The position numbers and the translations under genes are program-made. From Mytilus edulis (lineage: Eukaryota; Mollusca; Bivalvia; Mytilida; Mytilidae), in the NCBI RefSeq assembly GCF_963676685.1, contig NC_092353.1, forward strand, positions 8,708,207 through 8,772,206: a stretch of DNA of 64,000 nt, in the 5' to 3' direction. Numbering within the stretch: position 1 is the stretch's first letter; each line of letters opens with the position of its first letter. Of this stretch, positions 45,471 to 58,082 are shown piece after piece. The notes under the pieces were generated by a model, which saw nothing but the letters and a program-made list of their open reading frames with translations, searched no databases and had not been told where the DNA came from.

Positions 45471-47537
45471 GCCACAAAATCCCGTTAGACACGAATTATC
45501 AATCGTAGAACTTTTTGGTTTGCTCTTGTTATACTTTGTTATGATTTTGGGGTGTATTCAGGGTTGTGTGTTCCTTACTAAGATATGCTAGTAAACACTT
45601 TTAACTCTGAAATGTTCTTTTTTTTTTTATCTTAACACTATCTGAAAAAAAAGTTTGTAGTCGATTCAGTACAGACAATTAAATTTCAATATCGACTAGA
45701 ATGTTGTTAATATTAGAGGTCGGTCATTTTAAAATGTATCAACCGTATCACATGTATCATATACGTTGACTTGTACGCATATGCATACATACCGAATTTT
45801 GAACGTTTCTGATGAACGTAAATCTAGGAAAAGTTATTGGACGCTTGATATTAATATTGATGTTTTTTTTTGTTTTTTTTTAAGCAAATTAAAAACAGGA
45901 TTTCATGATAAAGACAAAACTGCAGCTACTGGAAATCAGAGGACCAATAGGACTATGCATTTTGTCGCACTGAAATAGTGTTATAAACATCGTGAGAATA
46001 AACGCAACATACAATGTCAAACAGATAACCGGATATTCTGCAGCTGGTGCAAACATATATATTTTTACATTGTACTGTGATAGTTTCAATAAAATTGTAC
46101 TCAACCTTTGACACAGTTCAAAAAAGAAAAAAATGAAATCACGAGAAAGAACTTATAGACGGAAATATTACTAAATATAACCTAAGTATGACTTAAATAG
46201 AATTCAATAATGACACAATCTATTTCAGTATTAAAAGTACAGATGCATTAACATAAACTTGGAACAAAGCTTCAAATAACTGGTTTAAATCTAATCTGAG
46301 ATAATGACGAATATATTATTTATATTGTTTCTACACAAGGAAATGCCTGTAGCAGGTCATGATCAGGAATATGACAATTGTTTGCATTTGTATGATGTGT
46401 TTAGGCATTTGATTTTTCCATTTTATGAAGGATTTTCCGTCTTGAACTTTCCTTGGAGTTCAGTATTTTTGTTATTTAACCTTTTCAATTACGCTCACAA
46501 AAATTAGTCCTTACATGACAGTTGTATCTGTAAAGACAGATGTGACCACTAGCGTTACATAATCATTTTATGTACTGGATTGTTGAAAATATCGTTCGAT
46601 CAGTCTTTATGAAGAATTTTCGAAAGTTAAATACTTGAAATATTAAAATTGAATGATTAAATCTTCAATAAGCCTTACATTTTGTTTATATGACATTTTC
46701 GATTGCTGGTGTGACAGTTTTGATCGAATTATTCGGCACTCCTGCAGTCGAAGAAAAAGAAATGGGTACATATATCGTTTTTATTATATGATTGATTCAT
46801 ATTTACATATAGATTGTTTTGATTATCAAAACTAGAAGCAGACACGATTTGTAGTGAAATTAGAGTTCATCAAACATTCAATCAAGCAACTTGTTATTTT
46901 GTCGAATGTCGGAGCCCCGCTTGAAAATCTCCCGAATGACCAAAACATTAGAAACCGTACAGTTCTGTTCTTACACTGAGCTATAGCCTAAATATGTAAA
47001 AACAATGGCATTTAAAGATATGATATATCAATTATGTTTGCTTTATGTATTTTCAAGACGAAAACAGTCAAATCAAAGACGCTTGCAGATAAACAGGTGT
47101 ACCTGATACTTTGTTCTCTAAATCCAATTTAAAAGGTTAATATATATATATAGGAATGAATTATAATCTAACATGCATTATTCATATAATGATGCAAACA
47201 CATTATCTTCACTTGCATTTGACGTTTATTTCTTGGGAATTTGCGATGCAAACTCTGTTTACCCTCCTTACTATTAAATAATACAATAGATGAGTATGTA
47301 ATGAAAGAGGATTCATGGATTGAATGTATTCAAAAGATAATAACCGACTTTTTTTTCATTGAAATTAATTTAAGTATTCTTACCCAGAAAAGTGTTGCAA
47401 GAGGAAATGATGTAAATTAATGCTTTAAAACATCAATCTTCTACTTTGTTGTGAATATTTTAAAGCGGGAATCTTATTATGCACAAAATAAATATAAAGG
47501 TATTTGCAACAACCATAACTGCCTGTTTTGTTCTTAT
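45471..47537. other. No gene seen; one family C fragment
   Basis: About 46325-46490 is a diverged reverse copy of family C (GAAATGCCTGTAGCAGGTCA, TTCCGTCTTGAACTTTCCTT, GAGTTCAGTATTTTTG). The rest is AT-rich without coding signal. Confidence 0.45.
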
Positions 47538-48241
47538 TTAAGGTAGCACAATACAAAGATGTTTTTACTTCCAATCAGTATCCTTTAAAATGCTGTAACT
47601 TTCTTATGAATGCATAGACAATAATAAAAGAGGTATATATAGATAGATAAAAGATTAATCTTTTAAACGGTTGCAATATTTTTATTATGCAATCATTATG
47701 TAATCAATTATTATGTAATTAGTGGCAAAAGCTGGGTCAGTTCATTTGAATGAATTTAGCCCAATCGTCTCTTTAACTATACAAAAAGTTTTAACGAAAT
47801 CTTAAACAACACATCATGGGCTTCAAAAGGGTGTCTCAAATTGTCCTTATGGTATTCCATTCTCTCATAAATCTCTAATTAGTGTAAACATCTTAACCAC
47901 ATAAAAGAAGAAAATGTTTGATTAGGTGTAAAATTTGTTCTATACATTTTATCTGAAATCTGAGACACCCTTTTGTAAATAATGGCCATAGGAACAACAT
48001 ATAATAAAATCAACCCTCTAGGGATACCTATGCAGAAGCTAATTTCATTTGAAAGTGGAATTTGGTTTATAATTGGTTACATAATTGTTGCATAATACTA
48101 ACATTGCATTAATTTGAAAGAGTAATCTGTTAGCTATCCAAAACTACCACTTTTATAAATTTTCAAGCATTATTAAGAAAGTAACAGCATTTTAAAACTT
48201 GGGAGTTGGAGTCATAAAATCTTTGAATTGTGCTACCTTAA
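47538..48241. mobile_element. 0.7-kb fold-back MITE with TTAA flanks
   Basis: TTAA at 47538-47541 precedes GGTAGCACAATACAAAGAT. The right end reads ATCTTTGAATTGTGCTACC followed by TTAA at 48238-48241. The inverted similarity continues inwards: TTTAAAATGCTGTAACTTTC matches the reverse of GAAAGTAACAGCATTTTAAA, and GGGTGTCTCA matches TGAGACACCC near the centre. The element is thus an imperfect palindrome throughout. It is non-coding. Confidence 0.8.
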
Positions 48242-48949
48242 AATCAGGTCAAGATATTTTAATTATCATGCAATATGGTCACATCAGTTTTCACTCGTAT
48301 ATTTGCTTTTTTTTCCCAGCACTTGTATTTTACATATTTATTATTTGTAAGCTATTGCGCAGAAACGATAATTTTTGATTGGTCTGATTTGGTTGTTTTG
48401 TTTTACTAAACATGTCCTATTTCCTGTCATAACACTTTGACAGATTATTGAGCAACACGACATTGGTGTTTGAAAAGCAGAAGACGCTTCTCCTGTCTAC
48501 ACACTTCGTCTCGTTGTCTTTTGGAGGTCAAGCGATATACTCAGGTATTTTTTTTTCAGATTTGTTTAGGTATATATATATTCATTATATTTTCGAAATA
48601 CTAAAAATATGTAATCTAAGAAATATATTACCTCAACTGAAATTTTAACACTTTCGGAATTTAGGGTTCTAAATGCTTTTCAACTCTGTAGCAGTTTAAG
48701 ACTTTTATACTTTTAATCTAGCGTCACTTGTAAGTCTTTTGAAAACGTACAAAAGTTTATTCATATCATATAATATAATTGTTTGAAGTCACCGAAACTA
48801 CAAACTACGAGTTTTGACTCCTAAGCTTTTAACTGCTCCGTTAAGCAATATGAAATTCACCAAAATAAGTATTAGCCATTTATACAATTACACAATCGAC
48901 TTCAAATTAATTTTATTCAACTACTATATTTTCATTTTTACTATGACAG
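48242..48949. other. Upstream region of the broken Toll-like receptor
   Basis: AT-rich sequence ending in an acceptor-like CTATGACAG at 48949, as expected if this copy also had a 5'-UTR intron. A donor-like CTCAG|GTATTT near 48543 could end its first exon, but this is speculative. Confidence 0.3.
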
Positions 48950-49024
48950 ATCTTGGATGAGCAAGATCAAGTTCCTAGGTGTCAAACATCAACATTTCAC
49001 ACAGTTCAAGTACAGTTTGTCGCA

Positions 49025-51583
49025 ATGAAGCATTTAAATATACTGAAATCATACTTGCTCGTGCTGTGTTTGAATACAGGATTTTCTAAAAAATGTCGTA
49101 TAAAAGAAAGAAAGACGGAAATTATTGCAGATTGCTCAAGGATTGGACTACAAGACATACCTAAATACTTGCCACTGATCATAACAGAGCTTGATCTCAG
49201 CCATAATAATATATCATTCCTCGAAAAAAATGGATTCCAAAGATTTGGGCTTTTGACGGTACTGAAGATTGATTATAACAATTTAGAGAATATTGAACCG
49301 GATTCATTCAAAGGTCTTTCCAAACTTAGATGGCTTTCAATGAGGACAAACAAGTTTGATATATCATCACGTTCTTTTAAACGTGTATTTAAACCTTTCA
49401 TTGCCCTCAAACATTTAGACATCCGATACAACATGGATAAATTGGTGACCAAAGCTACAGTAGAATATCCATTTTTCGGTGACCTTTCTAATCTGACAAC
49501 TTTATATATGGATCTAGCTGAAAACCCTGTTTTCAACTCGAGGGGTTTTGTACAACTGATTAAGCTGCGAACTGTTAGATTTGGAAATGCTATCTAAAAC
49601 AAATGTTGAATGAAACTTTGATTAACTTGTCAAGAAACATAATCGCAATCTATTTTCATAGGTGTATTTCCGTTATATCTGTTGTAGAACATAACTTTTT
49701 AGCACCTTTGCCTGTACTAAAGCAATTAAATATGTTTAAAGTGCGTGTGCGATTCGGAGATGCATTGAAAATTTTGTATCCGTTAACTGGCAAAGAAATG
49801 ACATCAATTAGTTTGATAAAAGTCACTGCTTTCGCAAAGAGGCCAGTATTCATTACTCGTAACATGGTAAAATATTTGATCGAAATTTGTGTTCAAACTT
49901 TTTTTAGTTTTAGGAGAAAGTGAAATAGTTGGATATGAGGCTAATTCTTTACTGGCATTTAAATATCCGGAATGTCTTGAATACGTTGTATTCTCAGGCA
50001 ATCGGTTTTCATTAGGAATTGAAAATCATGAAATGGAACTTATAGTTGTGGCAATGAAAGCAACAAACTTGAAGTTCTTTGACTTATCGTACAATGCCAT
50101 TAACTTCAACGATGTGACTTACTGTAATTTAGAGGCTCTTCGAAATGATTCATATAGAAACGAAATATATAATTATGGATGTGAAGTGGCTACAAAATAT
50201 CAAAGTTCAAATTCCTATCTTTGGTCTTCTAAAATGACTAAGGAATTGAACATAACTGTTTCGATGCCTGCAAACCTAACCTTTTTTCGATTATCGCATT
50301 ATATGACATCCTCTGAGGAATATGGCCTAAATTTCTTCATAAAAAACGCAGCTTCCTTGCGTTACCTGGATGTGTCGTACTGGAAAGTTTCTTTTTTTCC
50401 AGACATATATTCGGACACTTCTTTGAACATAAAATACTTGGACTTAACTGGTGTCAGCTCAAAGCTTTTTATCCACAAATCATCAGTACCAATATTTCAA
50501 AATATCAAAACTGCAATAATGAAGGATACAATGATTGACGAAACTATTAGACGGAATGGTAATGTATTCAAACTTTTCCAAACAGTTGAAAAGTTTGATA
50601 TATCATACAACAATCTGTTATATCTGGATGATGATTCTTTTTTATTAAATAAAAGACTGAAAAATCTGAACATGGCGAACAATTTACTATCAACAATTCC
50701 AAAAGCAGTAATGTGCTTAGAAAACTTGAACAAATTAGATATCAGATACAATCGAATTCAGACAGTAAGTCAAATATTCAGAACCTGGCTGGATTCAAAA
50801 AGTGAGAGTAAAAAGTTTTATCTACGTATAAAAGGTAATAGTTTTAAGTGTACTTGTGATACAGCCGATTTCATTCAGTGGTTATTCAAAACGAAAGTGT
50901 ATTTCGATCAGATCAAAAAACGATACAATTGTACTTTGACTAATGGAACAGAAACTAATACATTGTTGGTTCACAGCCGGTTTCATGACCATTTCGGTAA
51001 CTGTGATAGCAAAATTTGGTTGCGATTAGGAATTGGACTGATCGTTTTCTTTTTTGGTTTGACTATTATTTTTAGCGTTATCTTCAACTTTCGATGGAAA
51101 ATAACATATTGGGTATACCGCAACTTTAGGAAAGCGGTAGAACTCAGGCTGGAAAGAAAGTTTAAATATGACATTTACATAGCATATGCCAATGACAGAA
51201 TTAAATGGGTTCGTTAAGTGTTCCTTCCGAGAATAGAAAATTCATGGAATATGACGGTATGCCTAGAAGATCGGGATTTCTCAGTTGGAATGGCCAAAGC
51301 AAATGCGATAGCAAATGCTGTTGCAGGAAGTAAATATGCTATTTTCATCATTTCAGATATATATAACGAGAACGTATGGAGTCAATATGAAATTGAAAGA
51401 GTAGAATATGAAAAATGTTCAAATTATTTGCAAAAAGTGTTTGTTATTGTAAAAGATGCAAATGTGTCTTCCATTTTACACAAATTTGACAACATTTTAC
51501 AACATTTGATAGTAATAGATTGGACTAATGATGAAACCGGTTGGGATAATTTACGTATGACAATGTTTACGGACACTTTTTAA
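49025..51583 (+). pseudogene. Second Toll-like receptor, broken by two frameshifts and one stop
   Basis: This copy aligns along its whole length with the receptor at 31485-34046: signal peptide (MKHLNILKSYLLVLCLNTGF), Cys-capped start, leucine-rich repeats, C-terminal cap (SFKCTCDTADFIQWLF), membrane segment and TIR (YDIYIAYAND, VCLEDRDFSVGM, YAIFIISDIY, WDNLRMTMF). Three lesions: a one-base loss in the GGAAATGC context near 49583-49588, giving TAA at 49595; one extra T in a seven-T run at 49899-49905; and an in-frame TAA at 51215-51217 early in the TIR domain, where the intact copy has Gly. The two frameshifts are in or beside homopolymers and could be assembly errors. The nonsense codon is not of that kind. 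The BB-loop also lacks proline. It is probably a recent pseudogene or a null allele. Confidence 0.85.
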
Positions 51584-52744
51584 ATAGTTCACGTCTATCG
51601 AATATTTCTCCATATTGAAGACTCCAATGAAAATTGCATTGAATATGTTTAAAGCACTGCAATATTTCTTTGACGAAGAAAAGCTACGAAACTGTGATTT
51701 ACAATCATTTGATTTATAAACTTGATGCAAACGGCAAGTTGATAATACAGGTTGTTTAAAATGTTCACAATTATATACTTTGATACAAACAATGCAAGGA
51801 ATAAACTAGTGTCTTCCTTTGGAAATTGTCAAAAATGCACATGCATACGATATGATCATGAGGTTGCGGTTAATTTGCCTTTAATGATAACATTTGAATG
51901 TAGACTTTGGAATTCTGCGTTTGGAATTCAAAATTTTATTTTTATGTAAATACTAATGTATATTATGACGAACTAATTTTGAGACTACAACAAATCTTAC
52001 GTTCAAAAATGAACATTCAAATAAATTTGCGAGCTTTGGTGCCGATGCAGAATTTAATGGCATTTATAGGTTTTAATTCTGTAAATATCTATAATGCAAC
52101 TTCCCGTAGGAACTCCTTTTACGGCTAAACTGTACAATTTTTACGATGAAGTTTTGAAAGCAAACATATCTAAAATGGAAAATTCATATGCACTTCTATT
52201 TTTTCACTTACACATGTGTTACACCAAAATTCTGTCCTACCCCTACTTTATTAAGGTTTTCTACAGATTTCAATTTGACCACACCAGACGATCATTCAAA
52301 TTTATAAAACTGACAATGCAATGGCTACAAATACAGGATATTATAGGAGTGTTTGCCCTTGAAATCTTTTATTAAATTGTTTTTGTTCTAATTAACATTT
52401 TTTCTTCCGCCAAATTTGTTTCGTTATCTGTTTTTTGATTTCGCAAAATGTCGCTCAGATTTTTGCATTTGATATCGAAAAGGTATTAAACTTTTGCGAC
52501 TGACCCTGTTTAGTCGAATAATTCATATTGTAAAAGTTATTTGTCAGCACTGCAATGTTGATATGGATATCAATTATATGGTCATTTTTAATAAATCTAG
52601 TGTTTGCAAAAATATGAATTATTCCAAATAGTAAGGATTTTCTTATCCAAGGCATAGATTACCTTACCCGTATTTTGCACAACTTTTTGGGCATTTTGGG
52701 TCGTCAATGCTCTTTAAACTTGTACTTGTTTTGGTTTTTAACCA
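51584..52744. other. No gene seen
   Basis: AT-rich sequence downstream of the broken receptor. Frames at 51907-52375 have no recognisable motif. Confidence 0.4.
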
Positions 52745-52835
52745 TTTTGATCAGAGAGCCACTGATGAGTCTTATGTAGACGAATCACGCGTCTGGCGTA
52801 ACCAATTATAAGCCTTTGATATCTATTGATATCTA
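52745..52835 (-). repeat. Family D repeat, reverse orientation
   Basis: It contains GCCACTGATGAGTCTTATG and CACGCGTCTGGCGTA, matching the other family D copies. Confidence 0.6.
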
Positions 52836-53149
52836 TGATAGCAAGAATGGTATGTGATAGAGACCTAAGATTTATTGATTTGATACAAGGTCAAATGTCC
52901 AGGTAAAATTCTAAATTTAGTGTCTCCTTGTTCCATTATCTCCTCTGTCTCTTCGTAAAGATACATTTAAATGAACGATTGCAAATCTTTTGCCTTAATG
53001 TGAGAAAAATAGGACCATCTGGTCTGAACCATCCAATGACATCTTAAACAAATTATTGTCTCTGAAAAAAAAATTTAAGCTTTATATATTGTTTCTCCAA
53101 CTTAGTACATGATAACGCCATAAGGTCTTTTGCAAACTGTTGATTGACA

Positions 53150-53720
53150 TATAAGCTTGAATATATCAACCGGAAGTGGAATTGAATAAACCGGAGGTGG
53201 CCATTTTGCCCCTATTAATGAAAATTTCTTCACAACTATACATATTTTAAATGCATACATAAACCTATCATTTGAGAACAAAAGTGAACTTCAATGAACC
53301 GGAAGTATCTAGTATCTCCCTTATTACAGAGAAAAGTATAAAGAAACCATATATTTTAGAATCAGGGTTAAGGAAGCTATCCAATGAGACTGGATATGAC
53401 ATTTTTTTAAACCGGAAATAGACAATTATCTCCTTTTTTTTGGCATAGAGGTAAAGAAACAATTATTTAATAAATAAGTATGAAGAAACCTATGCTTGGA
53501 CGCCAATAGTAACTTTGGGTAAACCGAAGGTAGCATCTGATCAATAATTCATCCAATTAATGTGAAAAGACAATCAATTATTTTTTTTTAATTCTAAGGT
53601 AAAATTATTAGTTTTGTCTTTTCCAAAAAATAAGTGACTTATGACCATAAACAATATCATTAATAACAACATGGAAGTGAACTTTAGTGAATTGAAAGTA
53701 GATATGTTCCCTTTTTTAAG
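53150..53720 (+). repeat. Diverged ~110-bp tandem repeat
   Basis: AACCGGAAG-like blocks recur near 53168, 53190, 53299, 53411 and 53523. Most are spaced 109-112 bases apart and are followed by TATCTCC or similar, and a final weak block lies near 53693. Confidence 0.6.
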
Positions 53721-53867
53721 GAAAAGTACTATAGCTGGAAATGAACATAAATCCGTCTACTATTTAAAACTCGACGTAATATTTCATTACACGGATGTAT
53801 CAAAACATTTCCTTATAATAGACATAAGTATATACATATAAATTGCTGAAAGAAATATTCATCGTAC

Positions 53868-54081
53868 CATTCCATTGAAATCTCGAAGGTCTACCAGCAG
53901 CAAATCTACAAATTATTTCAAAAGCTATATCTTCATGAACATTATTGTGCTGACTACGGATTCCAGCTATTGTTTGATTAGTTGGACATATATAATCCGG
54001 TTTTCTATCAAAAGAATCCATCTAACAGTTACATAATGTGGACAACACTGCAAACGTCAAAAAGAAATCACTGGTGTTGAT
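53868..54081 (-). pseudogene. Dermatopontin exon 1 copy, start lost and early stop
   Basis: On the - strand this tracks exon 1 of the gene at 22883-26605 over exactly the same 214 bases, from the position of the AUG to a GT donor (GTACGA). The conserved part reads DSFDRKPDYICPTNQTIAGI and then RSQHNNVHED. The start codon is ATC (54079-54081), and Trp20 is TAG (54022-54024). The upstream acceptor (TTATTTCAG) is kept. With no indels, the decay is recent or the exon was used until recently. No matching exons 2-4 were found in the 15 kb below it, apart from the distant exon 3 remnant at 38389. Confidence 0.75.
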
Positions 54082-56299
54082 CTTCTGAAATAAGAATGAA
54101 TTTACTTTAATTCTTTTCTGTAAATGAAGTAAACAATGTTAACATTCCGGTGGACACATGTCAAGTTGTTGCATGCACAAAACTTGATGCTTATAGTGAA
54201 CCGTTTGGATTTATATTCACATCTATTTTATCATAAGTACAATTTAAGTTCTATTTGGCTGTCAACACGAGTTCATTACTTCAAATGCCTCACTTCAGTC
54301 GACTCCAATCTAAATTGACTAGGATAGTAGTCATTTGTTCTACCTAATGTCGGTGGTTCTTTCCGGTCAATCCTGGTTCCTCCACGACTCTCACGGAATA
54401 GCTCAATAGGATTGCAAATGGCGTTAAATATCAATCAATTAATCAGTCAATTAGTTTTGCTTTTTGCTCTCCCTTTGTGACATTTATTTTGTCAATGTTT
54501 GTTGAAGCATGCTGTACACCAATCATCTCTGGTACACAACCTGACAGATATGCAACGAATGTTATTGTTTCGATTGGTTTGTGTCACGATATAATTCTTG
54601 TCTTAAATTTTATCAAGTTATGCATCGTTTAAAGTAAAACGTTTCATCGTTTAACCGTTCCACCTACTACAGCTACTACCAAAATCTTTAACCGGACATT
54701 TTTCTTTTTTTTTTGTATATCATATTAAAAAAAAATACAACTATTCTAACATAGTGAAGGTGGGACCTAATGAAATCAATTATCCAAGCTTGTCATAGAA
54801 AGCCATCGTATAGTCCATGCTTTTGATAATGTTGAATGGAAGTTATGGATGAATAACACCATTTATTCGGCATTACCATTGTTTGAATATACATTGTGAT
54901 AGTGTTATTGTAAGTTTCATTGCAGAATGGTGTTAGTTTGGGACAGTGGGATACATATTTAAAGCCAGGAACTGACCATATACCATCACCTATTGGGTGA
55001 CTGATACAAAATGTCGTGGTCTCTGTTCTCATATTTCGTAGTTAAATGTATGGACAGATGCTACATGAGTCATCTGATCTATAAATTTTTGGATTGTGAC
55101 TATTTCCATATTCCGATATTTTGATTGAGAACGGATCCGTATTGTCAGTGCTGCATGTATACAAGGAGCACCAGGACATATGGTCATACAAGTTTAATGT
55201 TAAAACCACAAGTCCTGTATTCTGATTGGCTTATATTAAATGTATTATTAGTCAGTAAAATTAATAGAACTTAACAAATGACTGTAAGGTCCGGCGTTGT
55301 TCTGTTTTAAGTTTTCTTATGATTTCTTTATATCCTGATTGTATATTCTTAGAAGCAAATAAATTTTAACTGCAATGTTTGGTCTTCAAAGAAGAAATAT
55401 GATAATATAATATTCATTCCAGTTGAACAAATGACCGGTTGCCAGTTTGGTGAATTAGAATATTAGTTCAACAGTTTAGCAGTTCAGCACAAAATGTAAA
55501 TGTATTTTTTTATTATCTTTATATTTTTGTCTGTGTAAAAAAGTAATCTCACCTGATGTTTTTTTTTTGTACGACGAGAGTATATCTAAATGTTGTTTTT
55601 CAGTTAAGCCCCAGATATTAAGGTGGCCGCCAAAATCGTGTGGTATATTTGGTCGTTGTGTTATTGATTGAATGAATAAGTAAATGCCCTATACGTTTTT
55701 GTCGTGTAGGGCAGTAACGAATTCCGTCAAAGACCTTAAACACTTTGTCATCCAAATTATGGTTGAATATACATTGTTTGAATCAGTACCAAAAAAAATA
55801 CGTTTAGTTGAAATAATTTGATTTTTTGAAGGGAATGCAAATAATACAAATGTATAAAATGACGATAATAGGATGAAAAATAGTGTTGTTTGTCTGTGCG
55901 ATTGAAGTAAAGATCTCCTGTCATTACTGCTATTTCCACTTTGGTCGAAGTGTCAAGGAACTTGATAAGTGGGTGAGAATTTTGCTTTATCTGACTTCTT
56001 TAACGGAAAAGTTTAAAATGATCAGATATTGTATGAAAGTACTATGTATATGTTTAGTACAAAGATTAACTTCATGAAAATATACAACAACAATAAACCA
56101 ACTGTAATAAATGAATGCCAAGAAAAAAGAAAAACTTTTATAACTTGAAGATACGAACCGACAATAATAAAGATGGTTATTAATTACACGAACCTACTGT
56201 ATTGTTTTTTCGTGATACACAATAACCATGAAAACAAATATTTAATATTAATAACTTGACCTTTTTAATTTTGTTATTTTGACGATATTATCACAAGTA
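54082..56299. other. No gene recognised
   Basis: AT-rich sequence. A - strand frame at 55032-54793 has several Cys and Trp and one N-glycosylation-like NETYNNT, but no family was recognised and there is no clear splice context. Confidence 0.35.
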
Positions 56300-56615
56300 C
56301 TTATTTTTTAAATTGACACAAACCCGTGTTTTTAGTACAATTCACGGTACCAAAGTGTCTGCACCAGATGCGTATTTCGACAATAAGTGTGTCTTCAGCT
56401 ATGCTAGTTCATATTTCTTTGAAGACATAAATTCAAAACACTACCTTTGTAAAAGAGGGACAAAAGATACCAGAGGGACAGTCAAAATCCTAAATCGAAA
56501 ATAAACTGACAACGCCATAGCTAAAAATGGAAAACCACAAACAGACAAACAATAGTGCACATGACACAACATAGAAAACTAGAGAATAAGCAACACGAAC
56601 TCCACCAAAACTAGG
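56300..56615. repeat. Dispersed repeat fragments, including family B 3' sequence
   Basis: 56490-56615 (AAACTGACAACGCCATAGC, GACACAACATAGAAAACTA, CACGAACTCCACCAAAACTA) matches family B 3' sequence at 58105-58225 in the same (-) orientation. The preceding 56310-56480 looks like another old repeat. Confidence 0.55.
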
Positions 56616-57046
56616 GATGATAATGTGATAATATGAAATGTTCACAAAGATAACCTCGTCTTTAAAAAATAATTGCGATCTTAATAAATAACACCATCTT
56701 ATTCCGATGTGTTATCTCAAACTCTTATATTCCGAACTATTAGTGACAGGAAATAGGTCTTGCCTTTTGTATTGGAAACACCCGATATAAATAGGAAGAT
56801 GACGTATGCGTGCCAATGATACAACTCAATAAAACTGAAAAAATAGAAAAGGATAGTCATTTGCGGTTGCATTTGATTTATCTAAGTAATAGCCTTTGGG
56901 TGAATGTCGGCAGTATATTTAGACAAATTCATAATTTACAGGGAAAAGATCATCAAGAAAACGGTAAGAGTTGTTGAATTTATCAATTCAATGTAATTTA
57001 GACAAATGTTAGACGGGTCTTTACTATGTTAGGTAATATCAATTTA

Positions 57047-57181
57047 GGGGGCAGCTGACTCACGCATTCGGATGTCTGATTTTCTTGCTGTATTGGAGAT
57101 CGATTGGTGGCCTTGGGCTGTTTTTTCTCTTTGGTCGGGTTGTTGTCTCTTTGACACATTCCCTATTTACATTCTCAATCC
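57047..57181 (+). mobile_element. Short diverged family A retroelement 3' end
   Basis: It contains GGTCGGGTTGTTGTCTCTTT, GACACATTCCC and CATTCTCAAT, the terminal 135 bases of family A, in the orientation of the copy at 34668. It is the shortest and most diverged of the four. Confidence 0.7.
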
Positions 57182-58082
57182 TATTAGAATACATATTTTA
57201 CCAACCCATGTTACGCATATATTGTATACATGATTCATGCATATTATGTAATGCCGAAAATATTAAAGACATTTGACAAAATGCCTATCAATTGTTATAA
57301 ATGATTATCAACAACATATAGTTTTTTAAGAAAAAGCTATGGAGAAGAATTAGAGATTTGAAATTTATAGACAAATTTTAGAAGGTTTGTGATTGATTTT
57401 ATGTGTTCTCCTTACAAATGTTTACCCAATATGTAAGAATTCAATCAGTAATATTTCAAATGATAAATGAAATTAATGCATTATTTTTTTGTATTTTCAG
57501 TCGAATTTAATCCATCCAGAGTTAAACGCAAAATTTTACAGAAAAATGTGACATAGCTCATTTACTGTTACTTGACCTTAAGGTGATACATGGACTATAT
57601 TCATGTAAAAGGCATTATCTTACCTCCTATACATTTCTAGGAATATAATTGGTTAAAAGCGTCCACGTGGAGACCGTGTATATTTGATATTAGGTTAGTA
57701 GGGAAGCGGGGCATATTTCATACACGATTAGCAGTGGTGTTACGTCCCTTTATATTCTATATTTAGGTAAACTGAAGGCGGGGCTTATTTCATACACGGT
57801 TAGTATGGTGTAACTTCCCGTAATAAAAACAAAACGGTACTGAAAAAAATCTTAAAGGTTTCAACAGAAAAAGAAATACATGATGAAGATGTAAATAATT
57901 CATAAAACGCTTTAAACCTCACACGTTGTTATCGTTGGCATCTGTTAGTTTCTTAATGCTAACAGAATCGATGACTTACTAATTTTAATAGGTCATTTGT
58001 CTAAATTTTACATGTTAAGAAAGTCGGTAAGATAAATTCGTTACATAGTGTGCGAGTGACGTAATACGGTATATATGGGGTC
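57182..58082. other. No gene seen
   Basis: AT-rich sequence. Around 57690-57820 the phrase GCGGGGC.TATTTCATACACG occurs twice (a short direct repeat about 70 bases apart). Confidence 0.4.

Noticed and set aside
46653-46770. Possible dermatopontin exon 1 remnant on the + strand (FDCWCDSFDR)
   Set aside because: Similarity covers only about 26 bases and fades on both sides. The orientation is opposite to all other copies, so chance cannot be excluded.
54793-55032. 79-codon - strand frame with several Cys and Trp
   Set aside because: No family recognised, no clear splice sites, and no match to the neighbouring dermatopontin or TLR genes.
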